Below are positions 1 through 5,820 of a stretch of 6,057 bases of DNA, in pieces. Numbering within the stretch: position 1 is the first letter of the stretch; every line of letters starts with the position of its first letter. Source of the DNA: an uncultured Lachnospiraceae bacterium. GTDB lineage: Bacteria > Bacillota > Clostridia > Lachnospirales > Lachnospiraceae. The stretch covers positions 1 through 6,057 of the forward strand of contig CAMOQY010000091.1 of assembly GCA_946623295.1 (NCBI GenBank), given 5' to 3'. Both the position numbers and the translations under genes were made by a program. The notes beneath the pieces were generated by a model, which saw nothing but the letters and a program-made list of their open reading frames with translations, was not told the DNA's origin and did no database searches.

Positions 1-210
1 GGCGGAAACGCTACGCTGTGGTTTGAAGACGGAGCCTGGACGACGCTTACGCTTACGGTAGGATACAAGATCAACAAGAACTGGACCACCGGAGAAGAGA
101 CGCTGGAGCAGATCGCGACAGATCCTGTCTCTTCGATCGAATTGTTCACCGGAAGCGGGACTGATTCGAAGACGGTCTATATCGACAATATTAAGATCAA
201 AGAGACCGAG
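1..210 (+). other. Partial third beta-sandwich module at the left edge
   Basis: The first 70 codons end in a closing strand (VYIDNIKI) and contain a W-T-T-L-T-L-T strand. These match the W-T-x-Y-x-V and VIYIDNL strands of the two complete modules downstream in order and spacing. Similarity is at the level of fold pattern, not close sequence identity, so this is a more distant member than the two later copies. Its N-terminal half is outside the window. Confidence 0.5.
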
Positions 211-1233
211 TACGTGCTTGATATCACTCAGGGTGTGGACTTTGAAACAGCCGGTATGGAAGCAGCGATCACCAATGCAGGCAGCAACTTTGCCAATGCG
301 GACAGAGTTGCGTATGCGGATGCAGGGCTTTCGGTTCCCGCCAGCAAGGGTTCGCACGGCATGAAGCTTTCCGGCAACACCAACCGCTGGCCGCACATGC
401 AGATCCACTTCGGCACTACGCTTGCCGCGGGCGGAGTCATCAGCTTTGAGGCGTACGTAGATCCTACAAACGTTGCGGACAACAATACCAATATCCAGTA
501 CAATCTGCAGCCGCGTGAGCCCAGGCCTGAGGGCCAGTGGAAGGGCCACGCAAAGGGTGAATGGACGACGTACACGGTCAACGTCAGAGAGCAGGACGTA
601 CAGAATGGTTACGTTCAGATATTCTTTGATATAACCGCGGTCACAGGCGGAGATGACAGCACTGATCCTCAGGTGATCTATATCGATAATCTGTCATATG
701 CTGCGCCTGCACAGGTATACGTGCTTGATATCACTCAGGGTGTAGACTTTGAAACATCAGGCATGGAAGCAGCGATCACCAGGTCCGGCAGCAATTTTGC
801 AAGCGCCGAGCGAGTTACCTACACTGATGCCGGCATTTCCGCACCTGCGAACGGCGGCACGTACGCCATGAAGCTTTCCGGCAATACCAACCGCTGGCCT
901 CATTTCCAGATCCATTTCGGGACTACGCTCACGGAAGGCAGTGTTATAACGTTTGACGGATACGTTGATCCGACGAACGTAACGTCCGATAATACAAACA
1001 TTGCTTATGACGGCGGGGGATTCCCGGAGAAGCATGATGCTGACCACCCCAACGGCGACTGGACAGCACACGCAAAGGGTACCTGGACAAGCTATGAGGT
1101 TTACGTCAGGAGCACGGACGTAGCGAACGGATATGTGGATCTCTATTTTGACATAGAGACAGCCGCAGGTAATGACAGCACTGATCCTCAGGTGATCTAT
1201 ATCGATAATCTGGCTTATACACCTGCCTCATAA
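1..1233 (+). CDS. C-terminal part of a large, probably extracellular protein with tandem carbohydrate-binding-like modules (5' end outside window)
   Basis: The frame is open from base 1, so the start lies upstream; 410 residues plus the stop are visible. The visible part consists of the end of one module (1-210) and two complete modules of about 165 residues (from 211 and 718). Each module follows a beta-sandwich pattern: an opening VDFET strand, a GMKLSG/AMKLSG strand, W-P-H-x-QIHF, a central strand near YVDPTN, a W-T-x-Y strand, and a closing VIYIDNL strand. This resembles the galactose-binding-like fold of CBM families such as CBM4 or CBM27, but the family is my inference and I cannot assign it. 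No catalytic motif, dockerin, SLH domain or LPXTG sortase signal is visible, and the protein simply stops after TPAS. Any enzymatic domain or membrane anchor must be in the missing N-terminal part. Next to a beta-mannosidase and sugar importer, polysaccharide binding (possibly mannan) outside the cell is the likely role. Confidence 0.8.
   Translation, partial: GGNATLWFEDGAWTTLTLTVGYKINKNWTTGEETLEQIATDPVSSIELFTGSGTDSKTVYIDNIKIKETEYVLDITQGVDFETAGMEAAITNAGSNFANADRVAYADAGLSVPASKGSHGMKLSGNTNRWPHMQIHFGTTLAAGGVISFEAYVDPTNVADNNTNIQYNLQPREPRPEGQWKGHAKGEWTTYTVNVREQDVQNGYVQIFFDITAVTGGDDSTDPQVIYIDNLSYAAPAQVYVLDITQGVDFETSGMEAAITRSGSNFASAERVTYTDAGISAPANGGTYAMKLSGNTNRWPHFQIHFGTTLTEGSVITFDGYVDPTNVTSDNTNIAYDGGGFPEKHDADHPNGDWTAHAKGTWTSYEVYVRSTDVANGYVDLYFDIETAAGNDSTDPQVIYIDNLAYTPAS
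211..699 (+). repeat. Tandem protein module, copy 1
   Basis: This copy encodes about 163 residues, from YVLDITQGVDFET to VIYIDNLSY. It is clearly homologous to the copy at 718-1218, and conservation extends to the DNA. The first 26 bases match those at 718-743 exactly, and 653-693 is identical over 41 bp to 1172-1212. The two copies are joined by a short AAPAQV linker. Confidence 0.9.
718..1218 (+). repeat. Tandem protein module, copy 2
   Basis: This copy encodes about 167 residues and is homologous to 211-699. Scaffold strands such as KLSGNTNRWPH and QIHFGTTL are nearly unchanged. The loop after NTNI differs strongly: YNLQPREPRPEGQWKGHAKG in copy 1 against YDGGGFPEKHDADHPNGDW followed by TAHAKG here, which is four residues longer. 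Conserved scaffold with a changed loop is what would be expected of binding modules with altered ligand contacts, but this is inference. Confidence 0.9.
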
Positions 1234-1239
1234 GCGGTA

Positions 1240-1276
1240 TTGGATTTCTGACTGATCCAAACGGGGAGCGATCCCC
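1240..1276 (+). other. Two small consecutive hairpins after the stop codon
   Basis: TTGGAT (1240-1245) pairs with ATCCAA (1255-1260) across a 9-nt loop. GGGGA (1263-1267) then pairs with TCCCC (1272-1276) across the tetraloop GCGA, which fits the stable GNRA class. The pair begins seven bases after the stop codon at 1231-1233. These could protect the 3' end of the upstream mRNA or form part of a leader for the downstream operon. No T-run follows either one. Confidence 0.45.
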
Positions 1277-1284
1277 AAACAAAA

Positions 1285-1312
1285 GCGGCCCGCATCTGCG
1301 GGTGCGGGCCGC
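1285..1312. terminator. Strong GC-rich hairpin; terminator-like mainly for the - strand, possible processing or attenuation element on +
   Basis: GCGGCCCGCA (1285-1294) and TGCGGGCCGC (1303-1312) form a perfect 10-bp stem with an 8-nt loop. On the + strand the hairpin is followed by ACTACAAAGG, so the usual U-tract is missing. On the - strand the same stem is followed by TTTTGTTT (complement of 1277-1284), a reasonable intrinsic-terminator tail. It may therefore stop antisense transcription. On + it may mark an mRNA 3' end or processing site between the surface-protein gene and the transporter operon. Confidence 0.5.
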
Positions 1313-1317
1313 ACTAC

Positions 1318-1326
1318 AAAGGGGAG
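1318..1326 (+). promoter_or_regulatory. Ribosome binding site of the 46-residue ORF
   Basis: The purine-rich AAAGGGGAG ends 6 nt before the ATG at 1333. Its strength and spacing are as good as those of the recognised genes downstream, which is the main reason to accept the small ORF as translated. It starts five bases after the 1285-1312 stem, so folding of that hairpin would not hide it. Confidence 0.65.
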
Positions 1327-1332
1327 ATTATT

Positions 1333-1473
1333 ATGAAAAAAAGATACGATAGTCCTGACCTTTGCTGCGTACTGTTTTTTGCAGACAGGGTCGACCTTCT
1401 GGTAACGAGCCTGAACGGACAGGATGAAGGCAGCGGCTCGGAGATCGACTGGGAAGATCTTAATAACAACTAA
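1333..1473 (+). CDS. 46-residue uncharacterised small protein at the head of the transporter operon
   Basis: The product begins MKKRYDSPDLCCVLFFADRV, continues with a short hydrophobic/Thr-Ser stretch (DLLVTSLNGQ) and ends in an acidic, Gly/Ser-rich tail with Asp, Glu and one Trp, closing in Asn residues. The start is supported by a strong ribosome binding site 6 nt upstream. The stop lies 13 bp before the permease start, so it is likely co-transcribed with the importer. I do not recognise a named family. The layout (MKK-x-Y-x-SP-x-L, a hydrophobic/aromatic stretch, a D-x-L-x-TS patch, an acidic tail) recalls short hypothetical proteins I associate with clostridial glycan loci; that is recollection, not a search result. 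It has no clear signal peptide or full membrane span, and the Cys-Cys pair at 11-12 is its most distinctive chemical feature. It could be a regulatory or accessory peptide, a leader peptide, or a peptide precursor, but nothing here decides between these. Confidence 0.65.
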   Translation: MKKRYDSPDLCCVLFFADRVDLLVTSLNGQDEGSGSEIDWEDLNNN

Positions 1474-1486
1474 GAGGAAGTTATAA

Positions 1487-2509
1487 ATGGCAAAGGAAAC
1501 TACAGAATTGACCTGGGAAGGCAAAAAAAGCCAGATCAAGCTGTCTATATACGAAGTTAAGAGAAAGATCCAGAAGGCTCTTTTTGGAAAGATCAGGTTT
1601 AAAAAATCCCTGAAGGCAAATACCAAAAAGAATATTTTCGTGTGGTCGATGCTGGCTCTGCCGCTTTTGAACCTGCTTGTTTTCTGGCTGTACGTGAATA
1701 TCGATTCCATACTGCTGGCTTTTAAAAACATCGACTATGCGGCAGGCGGAGTAGAGTACTGGACTCTGGACAATTTCAAGACCATATACCAGATGTTCAC
1801 TGAGCATACCGAAGGTTACGATCTGCTGCTCTACGGCGCGAATACGATGAAATACTGGCTGCTGGGCACGGTATGGAGCATTCCTCATTCCATCCTGCTC
1901 ACCTACGTATTCCATAAAAAGATCAGAGGCACCAAGTTTTTCCGAGTTGTACTGTATCTGCCGTCCATAATCGCGGCAGTCGTCCTCGCCGGTATATTTG
2001 AAGCATTTATATCGGGAAAGGGCGTTCTCGGAAAGATACTTATAGATGTATTTAACGTGGAAAGAGTACCTGCCTGGTTCCAGGAAGTCGAATACGCGAC
2101 GCCGATGCTGCTTTTCTATTCGTTCTTCTTTGGCTTTGCGGGAAGCTATATCCTCTTCAGCGGAGCTATGGCAAGGATATCCAGGGAAGTGCAGGAAGCT
2201 GCCGCGCTCGACGGAGCCACGATGTGGCAGGAGCTCTGGCATATCACCATCCCGATGATGTGGCCGACCATCTCCATGACTATAGTTACGAGCTTCGCCG
2301 GTATATTCGGCGCTACGGGCGCCATCCTGCTGTTTACGCCAAATCTGCCGCCGACGTTTACTTTCGGATACTGGATATTCGATCAGGTCAGAAGGTACAA
2401 TGCCTACTACCTGCCGTCGGCGCTCGGCTTTGTGTTTACGCTGATCGCTTACCCGATAGTGCTGCTGGTCAGGAAACTGGTCACCAGTATCTACGCGGAT
2501 GTGGACTAA
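1487..2509 (+). CDS. Sugar ABC transporter permease (CUT1 type, UgpA/MalF-like)
   Basis: This is one of two membrane subunits of a carbohydrate ABC importer. The 340-residue product has hydrophobic segments near residues 50-77, 124-143, 153-173, 205-225, 262-283 and 308-328, the six-span layout of the binding-protein-dependent permease family. The EAA loop that contacts the ATPase is visible as EAAALDG at 237-243, followed by ITIP at 253-256. About 45 residues of strongly basic sequence (many Lys and Arg) precede the first span, presumably cytoplasmic. GAGGAAG at 1474-1480 sits 6 nt before the ATG and supports this start. The stop lies 12 bp ahead of the partner permease, so the two are translated together. 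The substrate cannot be read from the permease; the adjacent beta-mannosidase suggests beta-mannosides. No ATPase gene is in the window, and many CUT1 systems of Gram-positive bacteria share a MsmK/MsiK-type ATPase encoded elsewhere. Confidence 0.93.
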   Translation: MAKETTELTWEGKKSQIKLSIYEVKRKIQKALFGKIRFKKSLKANTKKNIFVWSMLALPLLNLLVFWLYVNIDSILLAFKNIDYAAGGVEYWTLDNFKTIYQMFTEHTEGYDLLLYGANTMKYWLLGTVWSIPHSILLTYVFHKKIRGTKFFRVVLYLPSIIAAVVLAGIFEAFISGKGVLGKILIDVFNVERVPAWFQEVEYATPMLLFYSFFFGFAGSYILFSGAMARISREVQEAAALDGATMWQELWHITIPMMWPTISMTIVTSFAGIFGATGAILLFTPNLPPTFTFGYWIFDQVRRYNAYYLPSALGFVFTLIAYPIVLLVRKLVTSIYADVD

Positions 2510-2521
2510 GGAGGCAGGGAA

Positions 2522-3403
2522 ATGAGCGCAAAAAAGAGAGACATCCTGGAACGCAGAAGAACTGTCCCGGAGCGGATATTCTTTATCGTTGCCTTCCTTG
2601 TCCTGGCCGTCTGGACCATCATAGTACTGTACATGTTCTTCTGGGCGCTGATGAGTGCCTTCAAGACGAATATAGATTATCTCAGAGAGCCTCTGGCGCT
2701 TCCCGACCTGCTGCATCTGCAGTGGGAGAACTTCACTCTTGCGATAGATCTGCTCGAGTTCAACAACGTAGGCTTCTTTGGAATGCTGTGGAACAGTATA
2801 TGGCTCGTTTTCGGTTCGTCGATACTTGCCTCGCTTTCCATATGCGTGACAGGCTACATATTTGCCCAGTATGAGTTCAGGGGAAGAGAGCTGCTTTTCA
2901 AGATAGTGCTTTTTATAATGATCATACCTATCTACGGCTCGCTCCCTGCCACCTACAGGCTGATCTACAGTCTGGGGCTGAACGATTCGCCTTTGTATCT
3001 GGTGACGCAGATCGGCGGCTTCAGCGCAAATATGATGATCACCTACGGCTTCTTTAAGGGCGTGCCCAGAGCTTACCGCGAGGCTGTGTACGTGGACGGA
3101 GGCAGCGACTGGAAAGCCTTTACCACCATCGGCCTGCCTATGGGAAAAAATATCCTGATAGCATTTTTCCTGCTGAATTTCGTACAGTTCTGGAACGATT
3201 ACAATACTCCGCTGCTGTACTTTAACGAACGCCCCACTCTGGCGCTTGGACTCTATGCCTTCCAGCAGGAGATCCAGTACGCGGCCAATTACCCTGCCTA
3301 CTTTGCCGGCGCGCTTATCGCCATGATCCCGATACTGCTTATCTTCATATTCTTCTCGGATAAGCTGATGGGTCAGATGTATTCCGGCGGCCTCAAGGGA
3401 TAA
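2522..3403 (+). CDS. Sugar ABC transporter permease (CUT1 type, UgpE/MalG-like)
   Basis: This is the second membrane subunit of the importer, expected to form a heterodimer with the preceding permease. The 293 residues match the usual length of the MalG/UgpE branch. Hydrophobic spans lie near 18-46, 85-112, 122-148, 157-178, 208-227 and 261-279. The EAA loop reads EAVYVDGG at 187-194 followed by IGLP at 203-206, so the final Ala of EAA is Val here while the conserved Gly and Pro are kept. The C-terminus MGQMYSGGLKG is the typical ending of this branch. AAGGAGG at 2508-2514 overlaps the previous stop codon and ends 7 nt before the ATG. The gene lies between its partner permease and the GH2 enzyme with 12- and 16-bp gaps, indicating one operon for uptake followed by intracellular hydrolysis. 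Confidence 0.94.
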   Translation: MSAKKRDILERRRTVPERIFFIVAFLVLAVWTIIVLYMFFWALMSAFKTNIDYLREPLALPDLLHLQWENFTLAIDLLEFNNVGFFGMLWNSIWLVFGSSILASLSICVTGYIFAQYEFRGRELLFKIVLFIMIIPIYGSLPATYRLIYSLGLNDSPLYLVTQIGGFSANMMITYGFFKGVPRAYREAVYVDGGSDWKAFTTIGLPMGKNILIAFFLLNFVQFWNDYNTPLLYFNERPTLALGLYAFQQEIQYAANYPAYFAGALIAMIPILLIFIFFSDKLMGQMYSGGLKG

Positions 3404-3419
3404 GATCAGGAGAATCTGT

Positions 3420-5807
3420 ATGAAGAAGATCAGTCTTAACGGTACATGGAAGCTTTGCGGAGCTGGATATGAGTGCGAGGGCACGGTGCCCGGGACGGTT
3501 TATTCTATCCTGCTGGAGCGGGGACTGATGGAGGATCCGTTCTATCGCTGCAACGAGCTGGATGCGTATAAGCTTCTTGAAAACGAGTTTACGTTTTCGA
3601 GGCAGTTTGCCTTTGAGCCGGACGGCAGCCGGGTGCTGCTGCGCTGCGAGGGTCTTGACACGCTCTGCGATATATATGTGAACGAAAAGCATGTCTCACA
3701 TACCGAAAACATGCACAGGACCTGGGAATTTGACGTGACGGAGCTCCTTACGAGCGGTACGAATACCATCCGCATAGTCTTTTATCCCCCGATACCGTTT
3801 ATTACGGAAAAACAGAAGCAGGAGATGCTTTTTGAGCCGTGGCACTGCACTGCCGGAGCCGGATATATCCGCAAGGCTCACTGCATGCTCGGATGGGACT
3901 GGGGTCCCAGGCTTCCCGATGCGGGCATCTGGAAAGATATCGCTCTTATCGTGCTTGACAGCGCCAGGATAACAGACCTTCGCGTAGTCCAGCGCCATGA
4001 AGACGGCCGCGTATGGCTGACCGCCTCCGCTCAGACTGACAGGGAGGCTGACGTAAAGATCACGCTCACTTCTCCGGACGGGGAAAGCTGTCAGATCCCT
4101 CAGGGCACCGAGGTCGAGGTCAAAGATCCTCAGCTGTGGTGGCCTAACGGCCTTGGCGCGCAGCCGCTCTACACCGTGACCGCGCAGTGCGGAGACTGCG
4201 TGGAGACGCGCCGGATAGGTCTGCGCACTCTGAAGCTGATCCGCGAAAAGGATAAATACGGGGAGTGCTTCTGCCATGAGGTAAACGGCGTACGCTTCTT
4301 TGCCATGGGCGCCGACTATATCCCCGAGGATAATATCCTGACGAGGGTCACTCCCGAAAAGACGTATGAACTGATAAAACGCTGCCGCGACGCGAATTTC
4401 AACGCGATCCGCGTGTGGGGCGGCGGTGTGTACCCGAGAGATCCGTTCTTTGACGCCTGCGATGAAATGGGTATCGTGGTGTTCCTCGATATGATGGTCG
4501 CCTGCGTGACCGTGAGCAATGAGCCCGAGATGAGAGATAACATCAGGGAGGAGATCCGCGACAATCTGAGGCGGATCAGACATCACGCGTCGGTGGCTCT
4601 CATCAGCGGAAACAACGAAGTGGAAGAGATGTACGCCTACGGGGAAGCCAAGGACTACCCGGATATGGTCGACACCTACCTTTACCTCTATGAGGAGATG
4701 ATCCCGGAGCTGGTAAAGGAGCTCTGCCCGGAGATCTCGTATATTCCTTCCTCACCGACGAGCTGCGGACATTTCATCGATCCGAGAAACGAAAACGCCG
4801 GAGATTCCCATTACTGGGAGGTCTGGCACGGTGAAAAGCCTTTTTCCGATTACAGAAAGCACTATTTCAGATATCTTAGCGAGTTCGGCTTCCAGTCGTT
4901 CCCGAGCGAAAAGACCATCAACGCTTTTACCGAGCCGGAGGAACGCAACATATTCAGCCGTACGATGGAGATGCACCAGCGCAACGGTCTCGCGAACGGC
5001 AAGATACTGAATTATCTGTCCCAGACCTACAGGTATCCTTCTCAGCTCGGGACTCTGGCGTATGCCTCCCAGCTCCTTCAGGCCGAGGCGATGCGCTACG
5101 GAGTCGAGCATCTGCGCCGCAACCGCGGGAGATGCATGGGCACCCTCTACTGGCAGCTCAATGACATCTGGCCTACCGCGTCCTGGTCGAGCATCGATTA
5201 CTACGGCAGGCTCAAGGCCCTGCACTACTTTGCGAAGCGCTTCTACAGCCCGGTCATGATCAGCTGCAGGGAGAGCGGAGAGAAGGATGCGAGATACTTC
5301 CCTACGGAGGATCCGAGAAACGGCTTTGTGCCAAAGGCCGCTCTGTGCGTGACCAACGAGACCCTCGCCGACGTTAAAGGAGATGTGGTCTGGGCACTGC
5401 GCAGCCGGTCGGGTGAGGTCATCAGGGAAGGCCGCAGTACGCTGACCGTACCCTCGCTTTCATCCGTATGGATGGATGAGATGACCTTTGAGGGGATCGA
5501 TGTCGACCGCACCTACCTGAGCTTTGCTTTCGTGAGCGGAGGCAGGACTGTCTCTGAGGGGACCGTGATTTTCACTATGCCTAAGTATTTTGATTATCTG
5601 GATCCGCAGCTTTCCTGCACGGTAAACGGAGACGAGATCACCGTCTGCGCCGGAGCTTATGCTTCATACGTGGAGATCGACTCTCCGGATTCGGATTTTA
5701 TCCTCAGCGATAATTACTTTGACATGAACGCAGGGAAAAAGACCGTAAAGGTACTCGAGGGAACTCCCGGGACCATCCGTCTGCGTTCGGTCTACGATAT
5801 AAGATAA
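3420..5807 (+). CDS. Beta-mannosidase, glycoside hydrolase family 2, cytoplasmic
   Basis: The enzyme is expected to release mannose from the non-reducing end of beta-mannosides by the retaining GH2 mechanism. At 795 residues it is near full family length. Approximate layout: N-terminal sugar-binding domain (1-175, with GTVPGTVYSILLERG at 21-35 and GWDWGP at 158-163), an Ig-like domain (about 180-275, ending after LWWPNG at 239-244), the TIM barrel (about 285-615, with RVWGGGVYPRDPF at 331-343 and YWQLND at 577-582), then beta-rich C-terminal domains to 795. The acid/base Glu400 lies in SGNNE and the nucleophile Glu488 in SEFGFQS, both in the contexts known for GH2 beta-mannosidases rather than beta-galactosidases. 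There is no signal peptide and Cys is abundant, which fits the reducing cytoplasm. AGGAG at 3408-3412 supports the ATG, 16 bp after the permease stop. Natural substrates may be manno-oligosaccharides or the Man-beta-1,4-GlcNAc core of N-glycans; the sequence alone does not decide. Confidence 0.93.
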   Translation: MKKISLNGTWKLCGAGYECEGTVPGTVYSILLERGLMEDPFYRCNELDAYKLLENEFTFSRQFAFEPDGSRVLLRCEGLDTLCDIYVNEKHVSHTENMHRTWEFDVTELLTSGTNTIRIVFYPPIPFITEKQKQEMLFEPWHCTAGAGYIRKAHCMLGWDWGPRLPDAGIWKDIALIVLDSARITDLRVVQRHEDGRVWLTASAQTDREADVKITLTSPDGESCQIPQGTEVEVKDPQLWWPNGLGAQPLYTVTAQCGDCVETRRIGLRTLKLIREKDKYGECFCHEVNGVRFFAMGADYIPEDNILTRVTPEKTYELIKRCRDANFNAIRVWGGGVYPRDPFFDACDEMGIVVFLDMMVACVTVSNEPEMRDNIREEIRDNLRRIRHHASVALISGNNEVEEMYAYGEAKDYPDMVDTYLYLYEEMIPELVKELCPEISYIPSSPTSCGHFIDPRNENAGDSHYWEVWHGEKPFSDYRKHYFRYLSEFGFQSFPSEKTINAFTEPEERNIFSRTMEMHQRNGLANGKILNYLSQTYRYPSQLGTLAYASQLLQAEAMRYGVEHLRRNRGRCMGTLYWQLNDIWPTASWSSIDYYGRLKALHYFAKRFYSPVMISCRESGEKDARYFPTEDPRNGFVPKAALCVTNETLADVKGDVVWALRSRSGEVIREGRSTLTVPSLSSVWMDEMTFEGIDVDRTYLSFAFVSGGRTVSEGTVIFTMPKYFDYLDPQLSCTVNGDEITVCAGAYASYVEIDSPDSDFILSDNYFDMNAGKKTVKVLEGTPGTIRLRSVYDIR

Positions 5808-5814
5808 AGGGGGG
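5808..5814 (+). promoter_or_regulatory. Ribosome binding site that fixes a TTG start
   Basis: AGGGGGG begins within two bases of the mannosidase stop codon and ends 6 nt before the TTG at 5821. No ATG or GTG is available between this site and the predicted signal peptide, so the site decides in favour of TTG as the initiation codon of the last gene. Confidence 0.65.
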
Positions 5815-5820
5815 CCTGTT

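Noticed and set aside
142..1233. A TTG at 142 as the true start of the left-edge gene
   Set aside because: The same frame is open to base 1 and encodes the closing strands of another module. There is no ribosome binding site before 142 and no signal peptide after it, so the gene begins outside the window.
1201..1332. A promoter for the transporter operon in the spacer or the end of the upstream gene
   Set aside because: AT-rich TATATCGATAAT at 1198-1209 looks a little like a -10 box, but it encodes the conserved YIDN strand and is repeated in copy 1. No -35 partner was convincing in the spacer.
1333..1473. The 46-residue ORF as a RiPP or lantibiotic precursor, because of its Cys pair and Ser/Thr content
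   Set aside because: No modification enzyme, protease or peptide exporter is in the window, and the C-terminal part is acidic with no Cys. It is kept as an uncharacterised small protein.
1481..3484. A roughly 2-kb open frame on the - strand opposite both permease genes
   Set aside because: Its translation is highly charged, rich in His, Gln, Arg and Tyr, and shows no family motif. The + strand holds two clear permeases with EAA loops and ribosome binding sites. The antisense frame is a by-product of their codon use.
3696..4586. An open frame of nearly 300 codons on the - strand inside the mannosidase gene
   Set aside because: It lies wholly opposite the conserved GH2 domains, including the first part of the catalytic barrel, and has no recognisable domain.
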